This document shows positions 50,994-59,585 of a DNA stretch of 64,000 nucleotides, in pieces (within the stretch, counting starts at the first letter, position 1; each line of letters begins with the position of its first letter). Under the pieces are notes generated by a model that was not told the DNA's origin, did not search any database, and saw nothing but the letters and a program-made list of their open reading frames with translations. The DNA is from Gillisella vitis. GTDB taxonomy: Bacteria; Pseudomonadota; Alphaproteobacteria; Rhizobiales; Rhizobiaceae. The position numbers and the translations under genes were made by a program. The stretch spans positions 372,001 to 436,000 of the forward strand of contig WPHV01000002.1 of assembly GCA_009744235.1 (NCBI GenBank), in the 5' to 3' direction.

Positions 50994-52739
50994 TCAGGTC
51001 AGGTTGCCCCCTGCAATCGCCGCTTCAACCTGCGGCCTGTATTGCAGGATGGCGGCGGCGTGCATTCCGGTCCAGCCCTGGAGCAGCGAGCCGCGTCCGA
51101 AGGGTGGCGAGAAATACTCGACCGAGCCGATCCAGCCGTTTTCAAGACTGGTCTGCCACCAGCGCAGCATCGGATATTCCCAGCCGTCCATCCCATATTT
51201 TATCCGCTGTTCAGCATAGAGACCTGAAAGATACGGCCAGTCGGAGCCATTGTGATAGCGATAGGCAAAGGCGGACTTGGCACGGGTATCGGCTGGCCGC
51301 TTGAAAGGCGGCCAGGCGCACATCACACCCCAGTCGCCATAGGGTTGGCGTGCATTGTTGCGGGTTTCCAGCAGGGCCGCGACATGGCCAAGCACGGTTC
51401 TGGCCCGTTCACCTGACACGGCATCGAACCGCAGCAGCGTCAGGCTGTCGAGTGTCAGATGATCTTCGACGAAATCGCTTTTCAGGCCGTAATCGGCATA
51501 CCAGCCATGGGGGGTGAGAAGCGCTTCATCCAGCGATGCGCGGGCCTTGATTGCTGTCTGCTTTGCCTCTTTGGCCACAGCCTCGTCCTGATGGGTGCCG
51601 AATTCTGCGATTGCATCCAGCGCGCCGATCCAGAGCCCGAGATCATAGGCGACATAGCCATGGCGATAAACGTTGTCGGCCCAGTCCCGGTCGTGCCGGG
51701 GCTTGATAGGCAACCCGTTTCCGGCAGTATCGAAGCCCTGATAGCGGCGGAAAATCGCTTCGATGGTCTTCCAGTGACGGGTAAGGACGGCTTTGTCGCC
51801 GGTGGTGCGGATATAATCGCCAATCGTCAGGATGAAGAACAGCGGACTGTCGAAATGATCGCTCCACCAGTCGGTGCGCCGCAGATGTTCCATCTTATAG
51901 TCATCTGAGGTGGTGCGGAATTTCTCCCACTCCTCGCCCTGTTTCGGACCGGTCAGAATAACGCCGCTCGGGCTTTCTCCATCGGGCTGGATGCCGGTCG
52001 CTAGCAGGTCGATCTGGCCCCGGACGGCCTCCGGTTCGAGATGCAGCAGGGCCTGCAAGGTCCAGTAGCCGTCGCGGTAATAGGTGCGGGTCGGGGCGCT
52101 ATAGGCCTGGCCTGCGGCAAGCCCCAGAAAGGAACCGTCTTCGGCACGGCGAATGCTGGAGAGCGAGGCATGGGCGCTCTGGATTGCCATGCTGCGCATC
52201 AGCGGTGGGGCTTCTGGCAGCAGGTCGCAGCGCGTCACATGGGCCTTGCTCTCGGCGATGATCGTCTCGACGGGCAGGACCATGCCCCGTTCGGCTTCCG
52301 CGTCGCTGGCACCTGCGGCAATGACGATCACGCCGTCGCCCTTGTCTTCGACGATAGCCACACCCCATGGCGTGCGGATAATCCGCCTTGCACCGCTGCG
52401 CGTCACTTTTTCCGGCTTGGTCAGCGTTCCCCACCAGGCGCAGCGGCGGGCCGGGCGTGTGGATTTTAAATGGCTGCCTGTTAGCACCAGGACTGGGGCG
52501 GATTGGGCGACATAAAGGCCATGGTCTTTGCCGGTCATTTGGTTCGGCGCATAGACGAACGGGCCGGTCCAAGGGTGAAGGGCGATGTTTGCGATCCGGC
52601 CGCAGCCCCAGAGTGACAGTTCAAGCCGTCCTTCCGGCAGAAAATCTCCCTGTAGGCGGGGCGCCATGAACGCCAATTGCAGGGGCAAATTGCTTTCGAC
52701 AAGACCGTCTGGCCGTGCATTCGCCTTGGCGTTTTCCAT
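50994..52739 (-). CDS. Six-hairpin glycoside hydrolase-like protein
   Basis: 581 residues. The start at 52739 follows GGGGAGAG and lies 16 bp after the ROK gene. There is a beta-rich N-domain (about 1-200), then a long (alpha/alpha)6-type domain. Acidic clusters typical of such glycosidases are visible: TYYRDGYWTLQALL, IKPRHDRDWADNVYRHGYVAYDL, YHNGSDWPYLSGLYAEQ, and SVEYFSPPFGRGSLLQGW. No signal peptide, so it acts in the cytoplasm on an imported oligosaccharide. I cannot place it in a numbered GH family; amylo-1,6-glucosidase- or trehalase-like relatives are possible. Confidence 0.72.
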   Translation of the reverse strand: MENAKANARPDGLVESNLPLQLAFMAPRLQGDFLPEGRLELSLWGCGRIANIALHPWTGPFVYAPNQMTGKDHGLYVAQSAPVLVLTGSHLKSTRPARRCAWWGTLTKPEKVTRSGARRIIRTPWGVAIVEDKGDGVIVIAAGASDAEAERGMVLPVETIIAESKAHVTRCDLLPEAPPLMRSMAIQSAHASLSSIRRAEDGSFLGLAAGQAYSAPTRTYYRDGYWTLQALLHLEPEAVRGQIDLLATGIQPDGESPSGVILTGPKQGEEWEKFRTTSDDYKMEHLRRTDWWSDHFDSPLFFILTIGDYIRTTGDKAVLTRHWKTIEAIFRRYQGFDTAGNGLPIKPRHDRDWADNVYRHGYVAYDLGLWIGALDAIAEFGTHQDEAVAKEAKQTAIKARASLDEALLTPHGWYADYGLKSDFVEDHLTLDSLTLLRFDAVSGERARTVLGHVAALLETRNNARQPYGDWGVMCAWPPFKRPADTRAKSAFAYRYHNGSDWPYLSGLYAEQRIKYGMDGWEYPMLRWWQTSLENGWIGSVEYFSPPFGRGSLLQGWTGMHAAAILQYRPQVEAAIAGGNLT

Positions 52740-52755
52740 GTCTCTCCCCTGTCCG

Positions 52756-53772
52756 TTATCGGTTTTTCGCATCGGATTGTCCCGGATGCGGGACGCGGTT
52801 TTTCAAGGCCAGTGCCACGGCGCCAATCATCCCCGCCTGCACGCCGAGCCTGCTTTGTTTCAGCGGGCTTTCGAACGGCAGCAAGGGTCCCAGATGCGCC
52901 TGGAGAAGGGTGAAGAATTCCGGCTGGGAGCCGATGCCACCACCAATCACCGTGACAGCCGGGTCCAGCAGCGCATGGACGGCGGCGATACCGATCGATG
53001 CCTGTTTTGCGACACTGTCGATGGCAGACCGGGCCTGTTCACTGCCTGCTCGTGCAAGCGAAAACAGGTCGGCAACGGTCTCGCCGTCTGTTGTGAATCG
53101 TTGGCGGATGCCGCTGGTGCCGACGCCATCTTCGTAAAGTCCGTTTTCTGACAAGGGTGCTGTCTCATGGGGAGATGCGCCGATCGGCAGATAGGCAATT
53201 TCGCCAGCCCGGCCAGCCGCCCCGCGCCATGGCTCTCCATCCAGGACGATGCCCATGCCAACGCCGGTTCCGAACGAAACGAACACCAGTGAACCAAGCC
53301 CTTGACCGGCGCCAACCCATGCTTCGCCATAGGCGGCGAGATTGACATCATTTTCCACCGTCACCGGGCAGGAGACGAAGCGCGACATCAGGTCAGCAAG
53401 GGGCTGGTCAACTGGCAGAGCCAGATTGGGAGAAAGCGATGAAAGGCCGGTTTGAGGATCAACGGCGCTCGGAACGCCGATCACCACATTGTCCAGCTCG
53501 TGCGCCAAGGCGCCCACATCCGAAAGGAGGGCGGTAATCAATCTTGCCATTTGCGCGAGAACGGGTGCATCCTCACCGTGCAGCGTAGGCTCCTCACGTG
53601 TGGCAACAATCTGCTCCTGGCTGCGGCCAATGCCGGCCAGAATTTTTGTGCCACCAAGGTCGATGCCAATGACCCAGCCACTGCCGGGGCCGCGACCAGA
53701 GATCCGGTCACGTCCCTGAGCGTCTTCCCGGAGGCTTGCGGTTGCTAGCAAATGCTTCGCCGAGCTGGGCAC
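52756..53772 (-). CDS. ROK family sugar kinase
   Basis: 338 residues with a GTG start preceded by AGGAAA. The phosphate-binding loop is IGIDLGGTKILAGI (about 35-48). VVIGVPSAVDPQTG and VENDVNLAAYGEAWVGAGQG, with the catalytic aspartate, follow, then the ROK signature region FVSFGTGVGMGIVLDGEPWRGAAGRAGEIAY. The usual CxCGxxGC zinc cysteines are absent, and there is no N-terminal helix-turn-helix, so it is a kinase rather than a NagC/XylR-type repressor. It leads the glycosidase operon and probably phosphorylates the released sugar. Confidence 0.87.
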   Translation of the reverse strand: MPSSAKHLLATASLREDAQGRDRISGRGPGSGWVIGIDLGGTKILAGIGRSQEQIVATREEPTLHGEDAPVLAQMARLITALLSDVGALAHELDNVVIGVPSAVDPQTGLSSLSPNLALPVDQPLADLMSRFVSCPVTVENDVNLAAYGEAWVGAGQGLGSLVFVSFGTGVGMGIVLDGEPWRGAAGRAGEIAYLPIGASPHETAPLSENGLYEDGVGTSGIRQRFTTDGETVADLFSLARAGSEQARSAIDSVAKQASIGIAAVHALLDPAVTVIGGGIGSQPEFFTLLQAHLGPLLPFESPLKQSRLGVQAGMIGAVALALKNRVPHPGQSDAKNR

Positions 53773-53790
53773 AATTGCATTTCCTGTTTT

Positions 53791-53809
53791 GTTCGGTGTG
53801 TTGACGAAC
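53791..53809. promoter_or_regulatory. Operator-like dyad at the ROK-operon promoter
   Basis: GTTCGGTGTGTTGACGAAC; arms GTTCG and CGAAC. Its reverse complement begins GTTCGTCA, as does the site at 53983-54001. It directly follows the reverse-strand -10 hexamer, where a bound repressor would block initiation. Confidence 0.6.
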
Positions 53810-53837
53810 TATTATGGACTGGTATCTGCCCTGTCAA
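53809..53837 (-). promoter_or_regulatory. Sigma-70-type promoter of the ROK-glycosidase operon
   Basis: Reverse strand TTGACA (53832-53837), 17-bp spacer, TAATAG (53809-53814), about 37 bp upstream of the GTG start. Confidence 0.6.
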
Positions 53838-53955
53838 GTCTCTCTCGCCAACAGGCAGGACGTCGCGGAGTTGCCCGTCAAGGAGCGGCTAACCTCAGGC
53901 TCAACCCCTGCAATCGCCTTGTTTGGCAGGCTTTTATCCTTCTCCACGAATTCGC

Positions 53956-53982
53956 TTGACACATAGCGGCAAATCCTATTTC
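53956..53982 (+). promoter_or_regulatory. Probable promoter of the family-5 ABC operon
   Basis: TTGACA (53956-53961) with a weak -10 such as TATTTC at 53977-53982 (15-bp spacer). It abuts the operator at 53983-54001, mirroring the other side. Confidence 0.45.
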
Positions 53983-54001
53983 GTTCGTCATGTCAACGAA
54001 C
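53983..54001. promoter_or_regulatory. Operator-like dyad at the ABC-operon promoter
   Basis: GTTCGTCATGTCAACGAAC; perfect 6-bp arms GTTCGT and ACGAAC around seven bases. It shares 19-bp length and arm sequence with 53791-53809. Confidence 0.6.
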
Positions 54002-54286
54002 CAATTAAGAAGTTTCAGGGCGATTTCGATCCGGTTCTGACTGGCGGAGGTGGCCGGACAAGACGATGACATACTGCATGATTGCATCGGGTTTTCAGGA
54101 TTCGAGCGGGAAATTATGCAGGCAAAAGAAAATGCTACAGCGATTTTGTGGATGTGGTGACCGCACGGCGCTGTATTTCCCATCATCCGCCGTCTCACCT
54201 GCAAGGGAACAGCAAGGTGAAACCGGCCCGCGCAATTGCGTGAACCAAAGCTTGAGTTCACCGGTGGCCATCAGGAGGAAAATTCG

Positions 54287-56188
54287 ATGCAGAAAAGCGT
54301 TTTGAAATGGGTTGGTGGTGGCTTTGGCGTCATGCTGTCGCTGACCAATGCCTATGCATTCGGCGAGGCGCCGATGCTGAAGAGCCAGGTCGATGCGGGC
54401 AAGCTCCCGCCGGTCGAACAGCGCCTTCCCAAGAAGCCCGCTATCATTCCTGTTTATAACGAGATCGGCACCTATGGCGGCACGCTCCGGCGCGCCTATA
54501 GCGGCATCGGTGACCGCATGGGGTCCACCAAACTGATCGAAGAGCGCGCCTTGAAGTTGCAGCAATCGTCTGACGGCAAAGTCGATCTGGTGCAGCGTTT
54601 TGTCGAGAGCTGGTCGGCCAATGCCGATTCAACCGAATTTACCTTCACGCTGCTCGATGGCATGAAATGGTCCGATGGCGTGCCGGTCACCACGGAAGAT
54701 GTGAAATTCTGGTATGAGGATCTGTTCCTCAATGCCGATCTCAATCCCAGCCCTCCCGGCTTTCTGTTTTCCGGCGGCAAGCCGATGAAGCTCGACATTG
54801 TCGATGCGCATACGTTCAAGGTCAGCTTTGCCCAGCCTTATGCGCTGTTTCCTTATGTTCTGGCGGTTCAATCGACGGGATGGCCGGGCCTCGACAAGCC
54901 GAGTTTTATTCAGCCGGCTCATTATCTGAAGAAATTCCTGCCGAAATACAGCACGCCGGCAGAGCTGGACGCCATCGTCAAGGCCAAGGGTGTTCCCAAC
55001 TGGCGGGCGCTCTGGGATCTGAAAGGCGTGATCCAGGCATGGTGGTTGAACCCGGATCTGCCTGTCGTGACTGCCTGGAAGGTCGTGACACCGCCACCGG
55101 CCAGCACCATCGTTTTCGAGCGTAATCCTTATTACTGGGCAACCGACAAGGCTGGCAACCAACTCCCGTATATCGACCGGATCGAAGCCAAGCTCTTCCA
55201 GGACCACCAGGCGGTTAACCTGATGATCGTTCAGGGCCAGATCGACTTCCAGTCGCGCTTTGTCGAGGCACGCGATTATCCGCTGCTCAAGGAAAACGAA
55301 CAGGCCGGAAATTACACTGTTCATCCTTGGAAGAGCGGCGAAAACCTGGCGATCATTCCCAATATCAACGATACCGACGAGGTGAAACGCAAGCTATTTG
55401 ACGATATTCGCTTTCGCGAAGCGTTGAGCATCTCGATTGACCGCGAAGCCATCAACGAGACAGTGTTTTCTGGTCTGGCCATGCCAAGAGCTGCTGCGCC
55501 AGCCAAGGGGTCGCCTTACTATGACCCCGAATTCGAGACCAAGTGGACCGGTCTCGATATTGATCGCGCCAATACGTTGCTGGACGAGATCGGCCTGAAA
55601 AAGGGTGCCGACGGGTTCCGCACCGGGCCGGATGGCAAGCGCCTCAGCCTGGTGATCGAGACGATTGACGAGAATATTCCGCCTGAGATGGTCGAGGTGA
55701 TCCGCCAGGGCTGGCAGCAGATTGGCATTGAAGGACTGATCCGTTCGGTCGATGAAACCGCCAGCCTGCAGCATATCAAATCTGGCAATTTCGATATCAT
55801 CACCGCCTATGCCGACCGGCTGCTGATGCCGCAGGCTGATCCAACCCTGCTGCTTGGCCGGGAATCCTACGCCAACGCCTATTTCGAATGGTACAATTCC
55901 GCTGGCAAGAGCGGCACGGAGCCGCCGAAGGATCACCCGATCCGCAAGCTGTTTGCGGCCTGGACTGCCGCGTCAAGCTCCAAGACCGTGGATGAAGCCA
56001 ACCAGCATATGAAGGACATGATCAACGTCATGAAGGAAAATGTCTGGATGATCGGTCTTGTCGGCGAATCTGTCACGCCCTTCGTCGTCAACAACAAGAT
56101 CGGCAATTTCCCCGATGTGATGACCAACGAAGAAGCCCTGCGCAATGAAGGCAATGCCATTCCGGCGCAGCTGTTCTTCAAGAAATGA
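54287..56188 (+). CDS. Family-5 ABC substrate-binding protein (peptide/oligosaccharide type)
   Basis: 633 residues, periplasmic. The start at 54287 follows AGGAGGAAA; the signal peptide MQKSVLKWVGGGFGVMLSLTNAYA is cut near residue 24. The family-5 signature lies around FTFTLLDGMKWSDGVPVTTEDVKFWYED (about 115-145), and IVFERNPYYWATDKAGNQLPYID follows near 280. At over 600 residues it is longer than DppA/OppA (about 540) and closer to oligosaccharide binders such as rhizobial AgpA. With a glycosidase and sugar kinase divergent under matching operators, an oligosaccharide is the likely cargo. It leads an operon with two permeases and two ATPases. Confidence 0.87.
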   Translation: MQKSVLKWVGGGFGVMLSLTNAYAFGEAPMLKSQVDAGKLPPVEQRLPKKPAIIPVYNEIGTYGGTLRRAYSGIGDRMGSTKLIEERALKLQQSSDGKVDLVQRFVESWSANADSTEFTFTLLDGMKWSDGVPVTTEDVKFWYEDLFLNADLNPSPPGFLFSGGKPMKLDIVDAHTFKVSFAQPYALFPYVLAVQSTGWPGLDKPSFIQPAHYLKKFLPKYSTPAELDAIVKAKGVPNWRALWDLKGVIQAWWLNPDLPVVTAWKVVTPPPASTIVFERNPYYWATDKAGNQLPYIDRIEAKLFQDHQAVNLMIVQGQIDFQSRFVEARDYPLLKENEQAGNYTVHPWKSGENLAIIPNINDTDEVKRKLFDDIRFREALSISIDREAINETVFSGLAMPRAAAPAKGSPYYDPEFETKWTGLDIDRANTLLDEIGLKKGADGFRTGPDGKRLSLVIETIDENIPPEMVEVIRQGWQQIGIEGLIRSVDETASLQHIKSGNFDIITAYADRLLMPQADPTLLLGRESYANAYFEWYNSAGKSGTEPPKDHPIRKLFAAWTAASSSKTVDEANQHMKDMINVMKENVWMIGLVGESVTPFVVNNKIGNFPDVMTNEEALRNEGNAIPAQLFFKK

Positions 56189-56280
56189 TCGATGACGGCG
56201 GCCTTGCATCTTTGCAGGCCGCCGCAAATTTCCTTGTGGGCGAGGACGCGACGGAAAACGCCCTATCAGGGCTTGACGAT

Positions 56281-56385
56281 GCTCAAGTATCCTCGCGTGC
56301 AAGGGAATGCACATATCTCAAATCTATCAGCGGTTTAAGGTGTCTGCAGAAGGAATACGAAGCGTCATTTTCAATGACACTTCGT
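56281..56385 (+). repeat. Mosaic intergenic repeat, copy 3
   Basis: Shares ATATCTCAAAT, GGAATACGAAG and the capped hairpin ACGAAG-CGTCATTTTCAATGAC-CTTCGT with copies 1 and 2. The left third has diverged. It lies inside the ABC operon, between the binding-protein and first permease genes. Confidence 0.75.
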
Positions 56386-56406
56386 CGGAATGGTCGGGAG
56401 AAAGTG

Positions 56407-57393
56407 ATGACATCCTATATCTTAAACCGGTTTGCCTGGGCCATTCCCATGCTGTTTCTGGTGTCCATCGCTGCCTTCACGGTCATCCAGCTGCCGCCGG
56501 GCGATTATGCCACAGCGCTTGTCGCGGAAATGCGGGCGAATGGCGATACCCCGCCTGAGGGCACCGAGGAGCGGTTGCGCCATCAGCTTGGCCTCGACCG
56601 TCCGATGTATGAGCAATATTCGCAGTGGATCGGCAATATCGTTCTGCACGGTGATTTCGGCACTTCCTTGACCTATAACCAGCCGGTCTCCAACCTGATC
56701 TGGGGCCGGTTGGCCTTGACGCTGGCAATCTCCTTTTCATCGCTGTTGCTCACCTGGGTGATCGCCATCCCGATTGGTGTCTATGCAGCTGCGCGCCAAT
56801 ATTCGTTTCTCGATTATTTCTTCACTGTTTTTGGCTTTCTCGGTCGGGGGTTCCCGGAGTTTCTCTCGGCCCTGATCCTGATGTGGCTGGCCTATTCCTG
56901 GATGGGCATGAATGTCGGCGGGCTGTTTTCACCGCAGATGCAGGATGCGCCCTGGAGCATCGCCAAGGTCGCCGACATGCTCGGCCATTTGTGGATACCG
57001 TTGCTGGTGCTTTCGACCAGCGGTGCGGCTGGCCTGATCCGCATCGTGCGCGCCAATATGCTGGACGAGCTGAACAAGCCCTATGTAGAGACCGCGATGG
57101 CGCAAGGCCTGACGGAATGGAGCGTCATCTGGCGTTATCCAGTGCGAGTGGCGCTCAACCCGTTCATTTCCACCATCGGCTGGGCGCTGCCAGCGCTAAT
57201 TTCCGGCGATGTTATCACATCCGTGGTCTTGAACCTGCCGACCACCGGACCGCTGCTGCTGCGCGCGCTGCAAAGCCAGGACATGTATCTGTCGGGAAGC
57301 TTCATCCTCATTCTCGGCGTCTTCACGATCCTCGGCACCATCGTGTCCGATATCCTGCTGGCGGTCTCCGATCCGCGCATCCGCTACCGATAG
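56407..57393 (+). CDS. ABC transporter permease (DppB/OppB-like)
   Basis: 328 residues. The start at 56407 follows GGGAGAAAGTG; the frame is open to 56185, but the extension runs through the repeat. MTSYILNRFAWAIPMLFLVSIAAFTVIQLPPGDYA is the family N-terminus, then RHQLGLDRPMYEQYSQWIGNIVLHGDFG. The EAA loop is ETAMAQGLTEWSVIWRYPVRVALNPFISTIGWALPALISG. Six membrane helices. Confidence 0.9.
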   Translation: MTSYILNRFAWAIPMLFLVSIAAFTVIQLPPGDYATALVAEMRANGDTPPEGTEERLRHQLGLDRPMYEQYSQWIGNIVLHGDFGTSLTYNQPVSNLIWGRLALTLAISFSSLLLTWVIAIPIGVYAAARQYSFLDYFFTVFGFLGRGFPEFLSALILMWLAYSWMGMNVGGLFSPQMQDAPWSIAKVADMLGHLWIPLLVLSTSGAAGLIRIVRANMLDELNKPYVETAMAQGLTEWSVIWRYPVRVALNPFISTIGWALPALISGDVITSVVLNLPTTGPLLLRALQSQDMYLSGSFILILGVFTILGTIVSDILLAVSDPRIRYR

Positions 57394-57402
57394 GAGCAGA
57401 CC

Positions 57403-58542
57403 ATGACCAATGTAACGCTCAACGACATGGATGAAGCCCGGCCCGAAGCCGGGCGCGCGGAAAAGCTCTACCAGGCCAGCCCCCGACAATTGATGTGGTG
57501 GCGCTTCAAGCGTCATAAGGTGGCGATGGTTTCGGGGATTATCCTCATCCTGGCCTATCTGATCACGGGACTAGCCGAATTCACGGCACCTTATGATGCA
57601 TTCCAGGGCAATGCCCGCACGACATTGCTGCCGCCCCAGGCCCTGCATCTGTTTGACGAGGAGGGAAATTTCCACGGTCCCTTCGTCTATGCGACGACCC
57701 GCACCCGTGATCCCGTAACCTTGAGGCCGATGTACAAGCCGGATACGTCGAAGATCGTGCCGATCCGGTTTTTCGTTCAGGGACAGACCTATCGGTTCTG
57801 GGGCCTGATTGAGGGGAACCTGCGTCTGTTTGGTGCTGCCGGGCAGGACAAGATCAACCTGCTCGGCACCGATACGCTGGGACGCGATGTGCTGTCGCGG
57901 CTGATCTATGGCGGGCGTATCTCGCTGTCGGTCGGGTTGATCGGGGTTGCCGTCAGCTTTGTTCTCGGCCTGACGCTGGGATCGATTTCTGGTTATTTCG
58001 GCGGGATCACCGATAACATCGTCCAGCGGGGCATGGAGTTTCTGCGCTGTATTCCCACCATACCCTTGTGGATGGGCCTCGCCGCAGCGCTGCCGATCAC
58101 CTGGGACCCGCTGTTTGTGTATTTTCTCGTGACGCTGCTGTTGTCGCTGATCGGCTGGACCTATGTGGCCCGCACCGTTCGGGGCCGTTTCCTGTCGGTG
58201 AAGAATGAGGACTTCGTGCTGGCCGCCCGGTTTTGCGGCACGTCGGAATCGAAGATCATCACCCGACACATGCTGCCGTCGATGACCAGTTATATCATCG
58301 CGGCGCTGACGCTTTCCGTACCTGACATGATCCTTGGGGAGACGGCGTTGAGCTTTCTTGGCCTTGGCCTGCGCCCGCCAGTAGTCAGCTGGGGCGTGTT
58401 GCTGCAAGAGGCGCAAAACCTGCGGACAATCTCGCAGGCGCCCTGGCTGTTGGCGCCGGGGGCGGCCATCGTCATCGTCGTCCTTGCCTTCAATTTTCTC
58501 GGCGATGGCCTGCGCGATGCAGCCGATCCCTATAGCAAATGA
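57403..58542 (+). CDS. ABC transporter permease (DppC/OppC-like)
   Basis: 379 residues, longer than DppC (about 300) because of an insertion of roughly 80 residues (about 65-145) after the first helix. That insertion is predicted to be periplasmic and is typical of large family-5 importers. LLGTDTLGRDVLSRLIYGGRISLSVGLIGV is the family motif, and the EAA loop is LAARFCGTSESKIITRHMLPSMTSYIIAALTLSVPDMILGETALSFLGLGLRPP. It starts 9 bp after the previous stop and overlaps the next gene by four bases. Confidence 0.9.
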   Translation: MTNVTLNDMDEARPEAGRAEKLYQASPRQLMWWRFKRHKVAMVSGIILILAYLITGLAEFTAPYDAFQGNARTTLLPPQALHLFDEEGNFHGPFVYATTRTRDPVTLRPMYKPDTSKIVPIRFFVQGQTYRFWGLIEGNLRLFGAAGQDKINLLGTDTLGRDVLSRLIYGGRISLSVGLIGVAVSFVLGLTLGSISGYFGGITDNIVQRGMEFLRCIPTIPLWMGLAAALPITWDPLFVYFLVTLLLSLIGWTYVARTVRGRFLSVKNEDFVLAARFCGTSESKIITRHMLPSMTSYIIAALTLSVPDMILGETALSFLGLGLRPPVVSWGVLLQEAQNLRTISQAPWLLAPGAAIVIVVLAFNFLGDGLRDAADPYSK

Positions 58543-59585
58543 GTGCCGTCATGCCCGCAGAAAGCGTAAAGCCCGTTATCGAGATCGATAATCTCAAGGT
58601 TCACTTTCAGGTCCGCGAAGGTGTGGTCAAGGCTGTCGATGGCGTCAGCCTGAAACTCATGCCGGGCGAAGTCCTGGGCATCGTCGGAGAAAGCGGCTCC
58701 GGAAAGTCGATTACGGTGCGGGCCATCATGCAATTGCTGCCCAAGGTCGGCAAGATTTCCGATGGCCAGATCCTGTTCAACGGGGTTCCCGGCAAGACGA
58801 CCGACATCGCCAAGCTGGATCGCAATGGCCGCGACATGCGCGCCCTGCGCGGTGGCAGGATCGGCATGATCTTTCAGGAGCCGATGACGGCATTGTCGCC
58901 GGTACACACCATTGGCCATCAGGTGATGACGCCGATCCTGCTGCACAGCCAGGGCAGCAAAGCGGATGCCGAAAAACGCGCCAAGGAAGTGCTCGATATG
59001 GTTCGGTTGCCGCGTATCGACGAGATGATGCGCAGCTATCCGCACCAGCTTTCCGGCGGCATGCGCCAGCGCGCTATGATCGCCATAGCGCTCGCCTGCC
59101 GTCCGCAGGTGTTGATTGCCGACGAGCCGACAACGGCGCTTGACGTCACCACTGAAGCGCAGATCCTTGATTTGCTGAAGGAATTGAGGGCCGAGCTTGG
59201 CATGTCGATCATCTTCATCACCCATAATTTCGGGGTGGTCGCCGATATCGCTGACCGGGTCTCGGTAATGTATCTCGGCAACGTCGTGGAAACCGGCCGG
59301 ACCGAGGATATTTTCTACGATCCGAAACACCCCTATACACGGGCCTTGCTCAATTCTATCCCAAGGCTTGGGGCTGCGAAACAGCACCGGTTGAACACCA
59401 TTCCTGGCATGATTCCCGATCCCTTCAATCTGCCTGACGGCTGCGTGTTTCACCCCCGATGCGGCCTTGCCAGGGACGGCGACTGTCGACGGATCTACCC
59501 ACCCGTCACCCGGATTGATAACGAGCGCATGGCCCGTTGTCATGTTGTCGCGGAAGCGATGCAAGCAGGGAGTGTCGCCCAATGA
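58539..59585 (+). CDS. Family-5 importer ATPase (DppD/OppD-like)
   Basis: 348 residues. Start ATG overlaps the permease stop; a second in-frame ATG lies four codons on. Walker [16 protein letters not shown] is near 45-55, Q-loop [16 protein letters not shown] near 105, signature [16 protein letters not shown] near 170, and Walker [12 protein letters not shown] near 190. The C-terminal oligopeptide/dipeptide segment [17 protein letters not shown] carries cysteines as in this subfamily, which can bind an Fe-S cluster. Overlaps the second ATPase. Confidence 0.9.
   Translation: MSAVMPAESVKPVIEIDNLKVHFQVREGVVKAVDGVSLKLMPGEVLGIVGESGSGKSITVRAIMQLLPKVGKISDGQILFNGVPGKTTDIAKLDRNGRDMRALRGGRIGMIFQEPMTALSPVHTIGHQVMTPILLHSQGSKADAEKRAKEVLDMVRLPRIDEMMRSYPHQLSGGMRQRAMIAIALACRPQVLIADEPTTALDVTTEAQILDLLKELRAELGMSIIFITHNFGVVADIADRVSVMYLGNVVETGRTEDIFYDPKHPYTRALLNSIPRLGAAKQHRLNTIPGMIPDPFNLPDGCVFHPRCGLARDGDCRRIYPPVTRIDNERMARCHVVAEAMQAGSVAQ

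Larger units (their letters stand above)
53773..54286. other. Divergent control region of the oligosaccharide locus
   Basis: No gene seen; a 127-codon reverse frame (53878-54261) is not credible. Two outward promoters each have an operator-like dyad right after the -10. The plus-strand side leaves a leader of nearly 290 bases before the binding-protein start at 54287. Confidence 0.65.

Noticed and set aside
52756..53772. ROK protein as the repressor of the locus
   Set aside because: It lacks the N-terminal helix-turn-helix of NagC/XylR-type ROK regulators.
53878..54261. A 127-codon reverse frame in the divergent sugar-locus control region
   Set aside because: It would run through the promoter and operator, and its sequence shows no domain.
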